From Candidatus Paceibacter sp. (lineage in GTDB: Bacteria; Patescibacteriota; Minisyncoccia; UBA6257; HR35): a stretch of 23,783 bases of DNA. The stretch spans positions 1 through 23,783 of the forward strand of contig JAGDVT010000007.1 of the NCBI GenBank assembly GCA_023255765.1, read 5' to 3'. Both the position numbers and the translations under genes were made by a program. The notes under the pieces were generated by a model. That model did no database searches. It was not told the DNA's origin and saw only the letters and a list, made by a program, of their open reading frames with translations. How positions within the stretch are numbered: the first letter of the stretch is position 1; the number at the start of each line of letters is the position of its first letter. Shown here piece after piece: positions 7,529-13,694 of the stretch.

Positions 7529-8206
7529 TTAATATGACAAATTTCTTATTTGAAAATCTCTTTGGCAAAATTCACAATTAGGATTATATTCAGGCTCATT
7601 AGAAGATCTATAAGTTTTTATTAAATTTTCTAAAATTTCATCGTACTTATCATAGTCTAAATTTTCCAAAAAATAAATTGTTCTTTCCTCAATTTTTTCA
7701 AAATTTTCGTTGATATCAATTTTAATAACATATAAAACTCCGATGTTCAAAACTTCAATATTATTCTTTTTTAATAAATATCCATATATTTCTAACTGCC
7801 TCTTATATTCTTCTCTAATAAGAAATTCTTTACTAATAGTTGTTTTAAAATCAATAGGAACTAAGAATTTCTTTTCTCTAACTAAAATATCATCAATTTT
7901 GCCATAATAAATAACTTTATGTTCTGGATGTTCAAATTGAATTCCGCTGCCTCGCCAACTTTTTAGTTGATTTAGATTAGGAAAAAGTTCTAAATTATGT
8001 TTTAATAGTTCTTCAGGAGTTTTGTTTTCTTTTCGATGTTTATCAAAATAAGCTTTTAAAAGTGGATCATATTTACTGCCAATATAGCCGCCTTTAATTC
8101 CTTCTGGTCTTTTTATATTATGTTTTGCTTGTAGCCAAAAACAACGAGGGCATTCAATAAATAATTCAATTTGAGATCGCGAAATCTTTTGTAAGTTATT
8201 TTTCAT
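7529..8206 (-). CDS. Cas4/RecB-like PD-(D/E)XK nuclease with four-cysteine Fe-S signature
   Basis: A 225-residue nuclease of the PD-(D/E)XK superfamily. It begins with SRSQIELFIECPRCFWL, the RecB/Cas4-type entry with Cys19 and Cys22. Metal-binding motifs are GKIDD (102-106) and PIDFKT (117-122, D119-x-K121). The QLEIYGYLL helix (Q137...Y141) is the usual motif after the core. Cys211 and Cys214 (NCEFCQ) complete a four-cysteine set, typical of the Fe-S cluster in Cas4/AddB/Dna2-like enzymes. Single-stranded end-processing is a family role. No CRISPR array or other cas gene is in the window, so it is probably a repair or solo Cas4-like enzyme. It heads the unit leading to the dehydrogenase gene. 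Confidence 0.83.
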   Translation of the reverse strand: MKNNLQKISRSQIELFIECPRCFWLQAKHNIKRPEGIKGGYIGSKYDPLLKAYFDKHRKENKTPEELLKHNLELFPNLNQLKSWRGSGIQFEHPEHKVIYYGKIDDILVREKKFLVPIDFKTTISKEFLIREEYKRQLEIYGYLLKKNNIEVLNIGVLYVIKIDINENFEKIEERTIYFLENLDYDKYDEILENLIKTYRSSNEPEYNPNCEFCQRDFQIRNLSY

Positions 8207-8213
8207 TTTTAAA

Positions 8214-8219
8214 ATTATA
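8214..8219 (-). promoter_or_regulatory. -10 box (TATAAT) of the PD-(D/E)XK nuclease gene
   Basis: TATAAT ends 7 nt before ATG 8206, with no Shine-Dalgarno. It lies in the 22-bp gap after the MFS gene's stop. Confidence 0.55.
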
Positions 8220-8228
8220 GCAGAAAAA

Positions 8229-9389
8229 TTAACTTTTTGAAAATGCCAATGTTAAAATTATAAAACTAATCAAAATAAATATTCCTCCAAAAATAAAAGC
8301 GAAAGAGAAATTAAGTTTTGTCCAAATCAAACCACCAATTAAACCACTAAAAAGTTGGCCAAAACCATATAAAGCACTTAAAGTTCCTTGAGCAGTTGCT
8401 AAATATTCTTGAGATATATTTTTGCCAATATAGACCATTTTGATGCCATCAATTAAAGCTAAACTTAAAGAAAGTAAAATTAAGGCTGGGAAAATTAAAA
8501 TATTGTAGGGTAAAGAAAAAATTAAATAAGACAAAATTGCAAAAATAAATCCAGATTTTAACATTATTTTTTCTCCAAGCTTATCAGCTAATCTTCCAAT
8601 TGGAAAAGCAAAAATTACAAAAAAGATATTAAAGAAAAAATAAAATAATGGCAGAGTTTTTAAGCTTGAATCAATCGTTTGAATTCTTAAAAGTACTAGT
8701 GATAATGGTAAATAACCAAAAGAAAAAAGAAAAAAGGCTAAAAGATAAAGTTTGATATTTTTAGAGAAAATTTTAAAATCAAAAATAAATTTTTTGTTCT
8801 TTGAATAACTATCTTTCTTATCTTCAACAAAAATAAATGTCAAAACAGCTAGAAATCCTAAAAGTGAAGCAATTAAAAATAAATTTTTATAATTTAAAGC
8901 AAAAAAATAATTAAGTAAAATAAAACCAACAAGTGGTCCTAAAATTGCTCCAATGGTATCAAAAGCACGATGAAAATTATAAGATTTATTTAATTCTTCT
9001 TTTTCAGATGAAAGATAAATTAAAGCATCTCTTGGTGCATCACGCAGTCCCTTCCCTACTCTGTCTAAAATTCTTAATCCTAAAACTTGCCAAAAATTAT
9101 TAACTAAATAAAGAAAAAATCTTGTTAAACTTGAAATTGCATAACCAAGAACAGCCAAAATCTTTCTTCGATTAAAATAATCAGCTAATCTGCCAGAGAA
9201 AATTTTTAAGATATTATTTAAAGCTTCGGCAAATCCTTCTAAAAAGCCAACAAACCAAACTGGTGCGCCCAAAGATTTTGTTAAAAAAGCAGGCATCACT
9301 GAATAAACCATCTCATTAGAAAAATCATTAAACAAACTAACTAAACTCAAATAAAAAACATTTTTATTTACTCCAAGAATTTTTTTCAT
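8229..9389 (-). CDS. MFS transporter, 12 TM
   Basis: 386 residues, hydrophobic throughout with about 12 predicted membrane helices. The MFS loop motif is GRLADYFNRRKILAV (66-80) after helix 2, repeated in the second half as GRLADKLGEKIML. The segment DRVGKGLRDAPRDALI (109-124) is characteristic of a bacterial MFS group usually annotated only as MFS transporter. The N-terminus LVSLFNDFSNEMVYSVMPAFL also fits that group. Substrate cannot be told. It starts 2 nt after the stop of the upstream small gene, so the two are co-transcribed. Confidence 0.88.
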   Translation of the reverse strand: MKKILGVNKNVFYLSLVSLFNDFSNEMVYSVMPAFLTKSLGAPVWFVGFLEGFAEALNNILKIFSGRLADYFNRRKILAVLGYAISSLTRFFLYLVNNFWQVLGLRILDRVGKGLRDAPRDALIYLSSEKEELNKSYNFHRAFDTIGAILGPLVGFILLNYFFALNYKNLFLIASLLGFLAVLTFIFVEDKKDSYSKNKKFIFDFKIFSKNIKLYLLAFFLFSFGYLPLSLVLLRIQTIDSSLKTLPLFYFFFNIFFVIFAFPIGRLADKLGEKIMLKSGFIFAILSYLIFSLPYNILIFPALILLSLSLALIDGIKMVYIGKNISQEYLATAQGTLSALYGFGQLFSGLIGGLIWTKLNFSFAFIFGGIFILISFIILTLAFSKS

Positions 9390-9391
9390 TT

Positions 9392-9760
9392 TTAGTCTAA
9401 TTTAAATTTGGCGAAAACATAACTTCCGCCATAAGTTGGACCGGGAATTCCTGGATTATAAAACTCATAAGAAAAGATCATTTGGCTTAATTTTTCATTT
9501 TTGGGGGCAAAACCAGCCATATAGAAATATCTTTCTTCTCCGCTTTTCAGTATTCCTTCTTCTGATTCTCGATATCTAAAAGCTATTTCATAACAAGAAG
9601 TAAAATCCTTATTGCAAGCTACTCCTTTTATTACAGCATTAATAAAATGATTTGTTTGCCATTCAAGGTTGGAAAGATTTTTGATTTTTAATTTAAAGAA
9701 TAGAATTTTTGAATTTTCAATCAAAATCCAAAAAAATAAAAATTTGATTAACTTTTTCAT
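9392..9760 (-). CDS. Hypothetical small protein, possibly membrane-anchored or exported
   Basis: 122 residues; not recognised. The N-terminus KKLIKFLFFWILIENSKILFF is hydrophobic and could be a signal anchor. The remainder (WQTNHFINAVIKGVACNKDF..CYEIAFRYRESEEGIL..ERYFYMAGFAP) is beta-rich with two cysteines (CNKDFTSC) that could pair outside the cell. It lies 2 nt upstream of the MFS gene, so a role tied to transport is possible but unproven. A TATAAT lies 11 nt before the ATG. Confidence 0.65.
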   Translation of the reverse strand: MKKLIKFLFFWILIENSKILFFKLKIKNLSNLEWQTNHFINAVIKGVACNKDFTSCYEIAFRYRESEEGILKSGEERYFYMAGFAPKNEKLSQMIFSYEFYNPGIPGPTYGGSYVFAKFKLD

Positions 9761-9803
9761 TTTAACTTATTATTATATTAAATACCATAATATCATAAAA
9801 AAA

Positions 9804-10076
9804 TCAAAATTTAAATTTACATATCCAAGAGTGATGACCGCAAGTTATAAATAAAATTTTTCTTTCTTTAACAAATTTAAAAATTACTCGATAACTTCTA
9901 TCAATTCTAAAACTCCAAATATTTTTAAATGGTGGTCCAAGTTTTTCTGCGTTCAAAATAGGATGATACGGATTTTGATTAAAAATTTTTATTTTTCTAA
10001 AAAATTTTTTCTTTACATTTTTAGGTAATTCTTCAAACCGCTTTTTAAATTCTTCAGAAATTATTATTTCAAACAT
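9804..10076 (-). CDS. RelE/ParE-superfamily toxin (YafQ/RelE-like)
   Basis: A 90-residue basic protein. MFEIIISEEFKKRFEELPKN is the canonical first strand plus two helices, NPYHPILNAEKLGPPFKNIW the turn, and WSFRIDRSYRVIF the central beta strands with conserved arginines. It ends with the strand ILFITCGHHSWI, with His residues near the position of catalytic residues in mRNA-cleaving members. Length is normal. It overlaps the upstream 60-aa gene by 8 nt, a classic antitoxin-toxin layout. Probably a ribosome-dependent RNase; gyrase poisoning (ParE branch) is less likely. Confidence 0.82.
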   Translation of the reverse strand: MFEIIISEEFKKRFEELPKNVKKKFFRKIKIFNQNPYHPILNAEKLGPPFKNIWSFRIDRSYRVIFKFVKERKILFITCGHHSWICKFKF

Positions 10077-10251
10077 TTAAATCTTTCAATTTATAAACTT
10101 TGCCTTTTTTAAAATCTCTCATACCTCTCTTTACACTTCGAATAAATTCTTCATTATAAAGACCTAAATCTTTAACCAAATTTTCTAACTTATCTCTATC
10201 TAAAATGACTTTGATTTTATTTTTATTAACCTGTATATTTAATTCAGCCAT
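10069..10251 (-). CDS. Antitoxin partner of the RelE-like toxin
   Basis: 60 residues: AELNIQVNKNKIKVILDRDK (strands), then a helix LENLVKDLGLYNEEFIRSVKRGMRDFKKGKVYKLKDLNV. The C-terminal pattern (S-V-KRGMRDFKKGKVYKLKDL) is common in small antitoxins paired with RelE/ParE toxins. No clear DNA-binding fold is recognisable. It heads the operon and overlaps the toxin by 8 nt. Confidence 0.75.
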   Translation of the reverse strand: MAELNIQVNKNKIKVILDRDKLENLVKDLGLYNEEFIRSVKRGMRDFKKGKVYKLKDLNV

Positions 10252-10258
10252 TATTTAA

Positions 10259-10264
10259 ATTATA
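10259..10264 (-). promoter_or_regulatory. -10 box (TATAAT) of the RelE-type toxin-antitoxin operon
   Basis: TATAAT ends 7 nt before ATG 10251; no Shine-Dalgarno. It lies in the 36-bp gap to the DUF488 gene. Confidence 0.55.
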
Positions 10265-10287
10265 ACACTTTTTTAGAATTTTTAAAA

Positions 10288-10749
10288 TTAATCAAATTTT
10301 ATTTTTGTTTCTTTTTGTTTATGAATCTCTGTTTTTTCTTGATTATAAATATGAATTACTTCGAAACCTCTTTTTGTAAGTTCATTACTTACAAATCTTC
10401 GGTGGCATTTGAACCATAAAATTTCAGCACACATTATTGCAGTTTGTTTTTCTTGAGAAATTTTTATTAATTCTTCTAAACCTTCTTTGAATTCTTTTGT
10501 TTTTGTATATTCTAAATAACCTCCTTTTCTAAAACCACCAAGTTTTTCAAGCCAAAAATATTGAATATTGCTTTTAGGTAACTCTTTCTCTAAAACTTCC
10601 TTATTAAATTGAGGATTATGTCTTGAGTGAGGAAAATGTCTAATATCAACCAGAACTTCAATTTTAAAACTTTTTAAAATTTCAATAAATTCTTCTAATT
10701 TTCTTGTTGAATGACCAAGGGTGTAAATTAAATTTTGATTAATTACCAT
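10288..10749 (-). CDS. DUF488 family protein
   Basis: 153 residues from ATG 10749 (MVINQNLIYTLGHSTRKLEE). An upstream TTG at 10764 in frame would add five residues but is unlikely. The DUF488 signature is complete: TLGHS near the start, VLVDIRHFPHSRHNPQFNK, YFWLEKLGGFRK, then AIMCAEILWFKCHRRFVSNEL with the Cys-His-Arg motif. The biochemical function of DUF488 is not established; members often sit in accessory or defence-like neighbourhoods. It lies divergent to the AbiEii-type gene pair. Confidence 0.85.
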   Translation of the reverse strand: MVINQNLIYTLGHSTRKLEEFIEILKSFKIEVLVDIRHFPHSRHNPQFNKEVLEKELPKSNIQYFWLEKLGGFRKGGYLEYTKTKEFKEGLEELIKISQEKQTAIMCAEILWFKCHRRFVSNELTKRGFEVIHIYNQEKTEIHKQKETKIKFD

Positions 10750-10822
10750 AAAAATGCTTATCAATTGTTTGCAATTTATAGCTAAGGCTTTTATTATTAT
10801 TTTTAATTTTATTAAAAAATGT

Positions 10823-10828
10823 TAAAAT
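10823..10828 (+). promoter_or_regulatory. -10 box (TAAAAT) of the AbiEii-type pair
   Basis: TAAAAT ends 6 nt before ATG 10835. It is the clearest plus-strand example of the leaderless spacing. Confidence 0.5.
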
Positions 10829-10834
10829 TACATT

Positions 10835-11074
10835 ATGAATACTAAAATTATAAATAAAAAAATTATTTGGGATTATAAAATCAAAAAAGGGTGGGAACCT
10901 AAAACTGACTTTGAATGGGAGTGGTTTTTAATTAGAAAAATAAATTACGGTGATTTTAATGGTATCAGCAAAGAAAAACTTAAAAAATACTTTCCTAAAA
11001 TAAAAAAATTTCTTGATGAAGGGAAAAAATTAATGATTGAATATTTTCTAAAAAAATATGGAGATAATAAATAA
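10835..11074 (+). CDS. Hypothetical small protein, candidate antitoxin of the AbiEii-type pair
   Basis: A 79-residue charged protein rich in K, W and Y (IIWDYKIKKGWEPKTDFEWEWFLIRKINY); not recognised as a named family. Position decides the call: it directly precedes and overlaps (17 nt) the AbiEii-type nucleotidyltransferase gene, where the antitoxin normally lies. It has no visible helix-turn-helix, unlike AbiEi. Confidence 0.65.
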   Translation: MNTKIINKKIIWDYKIKKGWEPKTDFEWEWFLIRKINYGDFNGISKEKLKKYFPKIKKFLDEGKKLMIEYFLKKYGDNK

Positions 11075-11723
11075 AATACAAAAGGAAATTTTAAAATTAT
11101 TCGCTAAATCCCGATTAAGAAAAAAATTTTATTGGACAGGAGGAACTGCTTTATCTTTTATCTATTTAAAACATCGTCGGTCAGATGATTTAGATTTTTT
11201 TACTAATGAAGAATTTGGTTTTAAAGATATTGAACCCTTTATTAATGAAATCAAAAAAGAACTAAAGCTTGAAAAAATAGATATTAGAAAAATTAATGGT
11301 CGTTATGAAATAGTTATTACTAATAAACATTTCTGTAAAATAGATTTCAATTATTATCCGTATCCCAAATTAGCTAAGCCTAAAATTTATAAATATATAA
11401 TGGTTGATTCTCTTAAAGATATTGCTGCTAATAAAACATTATCTCTCTTTGATAGAAATGAACCGAAGGATTTGTTTGATTTATATTTTATAATAACCAA
11501 AAGAAAGATAAAACCAAAAATACTTTTAAAGCTGATTGAAAATAAATTCGGTTTAAGAATGAGTGAGGATGTATTTTGGAGCGAAGCTTTAAAAAGCTTA
11601 AAACAAATGGAATCATTAACCCCTTATATAATTAGAATCAAAAATAAAAAAGCCCTGTTAAACAAAATAAAAAACTTTTTCTTTGAAAATTCTTCGGAAT
11701 ATTTAAAAAAATTCATTAAATAA
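11058..11723 (+). CDS. Nucleotidyltransferase of the AbiEii/AbiGii toxin family
   Basis: 221 residues. The nucleotidyltransferase core is WTGGTALSFIYLKHRRSDDLDFFT: GGTALS at 28-33, and acidic DDLD at 43-46 for metal binding. A third acidic strand is FCKIDFNYYP. The later motif DIAANKTLSLFDRNEPKDLFDLYFI (K, R, KD..DLY) is typical of AbiEii. Members act as type IV toxins or abortive-infection effectors by transferring nucleotides, reportedly to tRNA in some. Transcribed with the 79-aa gene; ends 4 nt from the convergent macro-domain gene. Confidence 0.88.
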   Translation: MEIINKIQKEILKLFAKSRLRKKFYWTGGTALSFIYLKHRRSDDLDFFTNEEFGFKDIEPFINEIKKELKLEKIDIRKINGRYEIVITNKHFCKIDFNYYPYPKLAKPKIYKYIMVDSLKDIAANKTLSLFDRNEPKDLFDLYFIITKRKIKPKILLKLIENKFGLRMSEDVFWSEALKSLKQMESLTPYIIRIKNKKALLNKIKNFFFENSSEYLKKFIK

Positions 11724-11727
11724 AAAT

Positions 11728-12171
11728 TCACTTCTCAAAAAGTACTATTTCTAAATCTTCAAATTTTTCTGCTAAATTTTTTATTATTTCTCTTACTTTA
11801 TCTTTATCCAAACCAACGACACCGGTTCCTAAAAGTGGAGTAGCAATTTTAAAATAATTATTTTCTTTACAATATTCAAAAACTTTTTCTAGGACTTCCT
11901 TTAATTCTTCATAAGTTATCTTTCTATTATTTTTATAATCAATCGTTGGAATATGAATAACTTTTTTAGCTTTTAAATTTCCCGCAGTAGTTACTGCAAA
12001 TTCTCCAATTGGAACAAATCTAATTTTTCTACTTTCTTCAATCAATTTTTCTCCTGCTTTATTTGCAATTGCCTTCGCAACACCTCCACCATGAATAAGT
12101 TCAGTATTTGCTGCATTAATAATTACGTCTGCTTCTATCTCGGTTATATCTCCTTTTACTTCTCTATACAT
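11728..12171 (-). CDS. Macro-domain protein (ADP-ribose binding/hydrolysis)
   Basis: A stand-alone 147-residue macro domain. Key elements: GDITEIEADVIINAANTELI (strand plus NAAN loop, about 9-27), HGGGVAKAIANKAG (the glycine-rich phosphate loop with the HGGGVA motif), FAVTTAGNL, VIHIPTIDY and ATPLLGTGVVGLDKDKV (second phosphate loop). The loop Asn and Gly residues used by active ADP-ribosyl/O-acetyl-ADP-ribose hydrolases are present. Likely reverses ADP-ribosylation or clears ADP-ribose derivatives. It sits between an AbiEii-type toxin and the ArsR/Ppx-NDT genes, so a link to defence or toxin control is possible. Confidence 0.92.
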   Translation of the reverse strand: MYREVKGDITEIEADVIINAANTELIHGGGVAKAIANKAGEKLIEESRKIRFVPIGEFAVTTAGNLKAKKVIHIPTIDYKNNRKITYEELKEVLEKVFEYCKENNYFKIATPLLGTGVVGLDKDKVREIIKNLAEKFEDLEIVLFEK

Positions 12172-12180
12172 CTTAATTTA

Positions 12181-12186
12181 ATTTTA
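12181..12186 (-). promoter_or_regulatory. -10 box (TAAAAT) of the macro-domain gene
   Basis: TAAAAT lies 9 nt before ATG 12171, slightly longer than the usual 6-8 nt. Confidence 0.4.
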
Positions 12187-12251
12187 AAACGACGTTATCA
12201 TAAATTCTTTATAAATTTTTTTAAAAATTTTCAAAAATGTTAACTTTATAT

Positions 12252-12279
12252 TTTCTAATTTTCTTAAGAAATTAAGAAA
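12252..12279. promoter_or_regulatory. 28-bp palindrome overlapping the arsR stop codon
   Basis: Same site as in the array upstream of arsR; the core ATTTTCTTAAGAAATT is identical. Eight bases of it form the last arsR codons (FS-stop). It is about 80 bp upstream of the macro gene start, so it could also act on that promoter or be part of the arsR terminator. Confidence 0.55.
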
Positions 12280-12556
12280 ATATTTTTGGCAAAATTTTAA
12301 GAACTTTTTGGCCGAGTGGCGAAAGGCGAAAATAAACTAATAATCCTTCTCTTCTTTTATGAACTAAACCAGCTAAAACAAGCCTTCTTAAATGCTCAGC
12401 AATTGTTTTGTAATCTTTCTTAAATTCATCAGCAATTTCTCCTAGAGACATTTCTTCTTTATTTTCAAGCAAAGATAAAATTTTAATTCTTTGATGGTTA
12501 GCAAGTCCCTTAGCTATTTTCTCTAATTGAAAAATCTCCTTTCCACTAAATTTCAT
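12272..12556 (-). CDS. ArsR-type winged-helix transcriptional regulator
   Basis: 94 residues: KIAKGLANHQRIKILSLLEN (helices 1-2), MSLGEIADEFKKDYKTIAEHLRRLVLAGLVHKR (helix-turn-helix with recognition helix TIAEHLRRL), then the beta wing REGLLVYFRLSPLG and a C-terminal helix LKILPKIFS. No metal-binding Cys pair (CVC motif) is present, so the signal is not a classic thiol-bound metal. It probably binds DNA as a dimer at inverted repeats. The five identical palindromes in the window, four of them flanking this gene, are natural candidates for its operator; this is inference from position. Confidence 0.88.
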   Translation of the reverse strand: MKFSGKEIFQLEKIAKGLANHQRIKILSLLENKEEMSLGEIADEFKKDYKTIAEHLRRLVLAGLVHKRREGLLVYFRLSPLGQKVLKILPKIFS

Positions 12557-12563
12557 TGATTAA

Positions 12564-12569
12564 ATTATA
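12564..12569 (-). promoter_or_regulatory. -10 box (TATAAT) of arsR
   Basis: TATAAT ends 7 nt before ATG 12556; the nearest palindrome (12594-12621) is centred about 50 bp upstream of the predicted transcript start. Confidence 0.55.
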
Positions 12570-12593
12570 ACAAAAAAATTTAAAAAAATTAAA

Positions 12594-12803
12594 TTTCTGA
12601 TTTTCTTAAGAAATTGAGAAATTCAAAAAACTAATTTTTTAAATAAATTTTTTATTAAAAATATGCAAATTAACATCTGAATAATTTCTGATTTTCTTAA
12701 GAAATTGAGAAATCGAAATTGTTAGTTTTTAGATTAAATTTTGTCATAAAAGTACGAAAATTGATCTATAGGTAATTTCTAATTTTCTTAAGAAATTGAG
12801 AAA
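12594..12803. repeat. Array of three 28-bp palindromes with an exact 91-bp period
   Basis: Copies at 12594-12621, 12685-12712 and 12776-12803; start-to-start distances are 91 and 91 bp. All share ATTTTCTTAAGAAATT with TTTCT(G/A) on the left and TTGAGAAA on the right; copies 1 and 2 are identical over 28 bp. The 63-bp spacers 1 and 2 align without gaps at about 40 of 63 positions, pointing to an old tandem duplication in which only the palindrome has been kept. The array fills most of the 395-bp gap between arsR and the divergent gene at 12952. Best read as a multi-site operator; a structural or replication role is an alternative. Confidence 0.7.
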
Positions 12804-12904
12804 TTAAATATTACAGATTTTAAATGATCAAAAAGTTTTCGAAAATTTAATTTTGTGAATAAGTTATGAATTAATTACAAAAATCCTAACAAAATCTATA
12901 TATT

Positions 12905-12923
12905 TTTAGTTTAGTTTAGTTTA
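12905..12923. repeat. TTTAG microsatellite upstream of the Ppx/NDT fusion gene
   Basis: TTTAG repeated about 3.8 times, 28 bp before ATG 12952, at about the place of a -35 region relative to TAAAAT (about 12936). Slippage could vary promoter spacing, but the tract is short. Confidence 0.4.
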
Positions 12924-12951
12924 AAAAGCTAAGTGTAAAATTATCTTAAAG

Positions 12952-13689
12952 ATGGAAAAGATTTTAATGGATATAGGTTCTTCGACAATAAAAGTTTATA
13001 AATATAGTGGTGAAAATTTAAATTTAATCTTGCAAAGAACTATTTTCTTTAAAGATGGTTTTGATCCTGAAGGAGGAATATCTGAAAATAATAAAAAAGA
13101 ACTTTTAGAACTTTTGGATGCGGTAAAGGAAGAAAACAAAAATTCTTTAATTAAAACTTATGCAACAGGTATTTTCAGAAATTTAGCACCAAAAACTAAA
13201 ATTAATTTTATTGATGAAATATTTTTAAGAACAGGAATTTACTTTAATATTATTTCTCATGAACTTGAAAATTTTTATTTAGAAAAAGGAGGTGATTTAA
13301 TTAATGGTGTTATTAGACAAGAATTTAGGTATGTAACAATTAGTGGAAGTTTTAGAAAACATTTAGATTATATTTTAAAAGTTAAGAAAGAATTAGAAAA
13401 TAAAGGAGTGCATATTTTAAGTCCGAGATTTGAAGAACCTAAAAATCCAGGAGAAGAGTTTGTTATTTTTACTGGTGAAGAAGGTTTATCTCCCTTAGAG
13501 CTTGAAAGATATCATTTAAATTCAATTGAAAATTCTGATGCTTTAATTGTTTGTGATCCAGATGGTTATGTAGGTGCTTCAGCACTTTTGGAAATAGGTT
13601 ATGCTCATTCTTTAGGAAAAAGAATTATCTTTACCGAGAAGCCACAAGAATTTATTTTAAATCAATTGCCACATGAAGTAGGACTCTAA
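12952..13689 (+). CDS. Fusion of Ppx/GppA-like N-terminal lobe with nucleoside deoxyribosyltransferase-like domain
   Basis: 245 residues in one frame. Residues 1-110 resemble the first lobe of Ppx/GppA phosphatases (ASKHA fold): phosphate-1 loop MDIGSSTIKVYKY, then FDPEGGISENNKKELLELL, then IKTYATGIFRN and GIYFNIISHELENFYL. It ends just before the second phosphate loop (DxGGGS), which is absent, so it should not be a phosphatase. Residues 125-245 resemble nucleoside 2-deoxyribosyltransferases: YVTISGSFRKHLDYILKVKK, SDALIVCDPDGYVGASALLEIGYAHSLGKRII, with Glu214 at the catalytic-Glu position. Such folds bind nucleosides or NAD-like molecules. Divergent from arsR behind the palindrome array; ends 5 nt from the convergent permease gene. 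The join is clear in sequence; function is not known. Confidence 0.75.
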   Translation: MEKILMDIGSSTIKVYKYSGENLNLILQRTIFFKDGFDPEGGISENNKKELLELLDAVKEENKNSLIKTYATGIFRNLAPKTKINFIDEIFLRTGIYFNIISHELENFYLEKGGDLINGVIRQEFRYVTISGSFRKHLDYILKVKKELENKGVHILSPRFEEPKNPGEEFVIFTGEEGLSPLELERYHLNSIENSDALIVCDPDGYVGASALLEIGYAHSLGKRIIFTEKPQEFILNQLPHEVGL

Positions 13690-13694
13690 AATTT

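Noticed and set aside
10750..10764. Upstream TTG start for the DUF488 gene
   Set aside because: It adds only five residues unlike the family; ATG 10749 gives the normal N-terminus.
12594..12803. CRISPR array
   Set aside because: The 28-bp repeats are AT-only-type palindromes, there are only three, spacers are 63 bp and are themselves related, and no cas1/cas2 is present.
12557..12951. Replication origin with iterons
   Set aside because: Regular spacing is suggestive, but there is no dnaA, no DnaA-box cluster and no replication gene; an adjacent regulator explains the sites better.
13690..13694. Shared terminator between the convergent Ppx/NDT and permease genes
   Set aside because: Only 5 bp separate the stops and no hairpin is visible.
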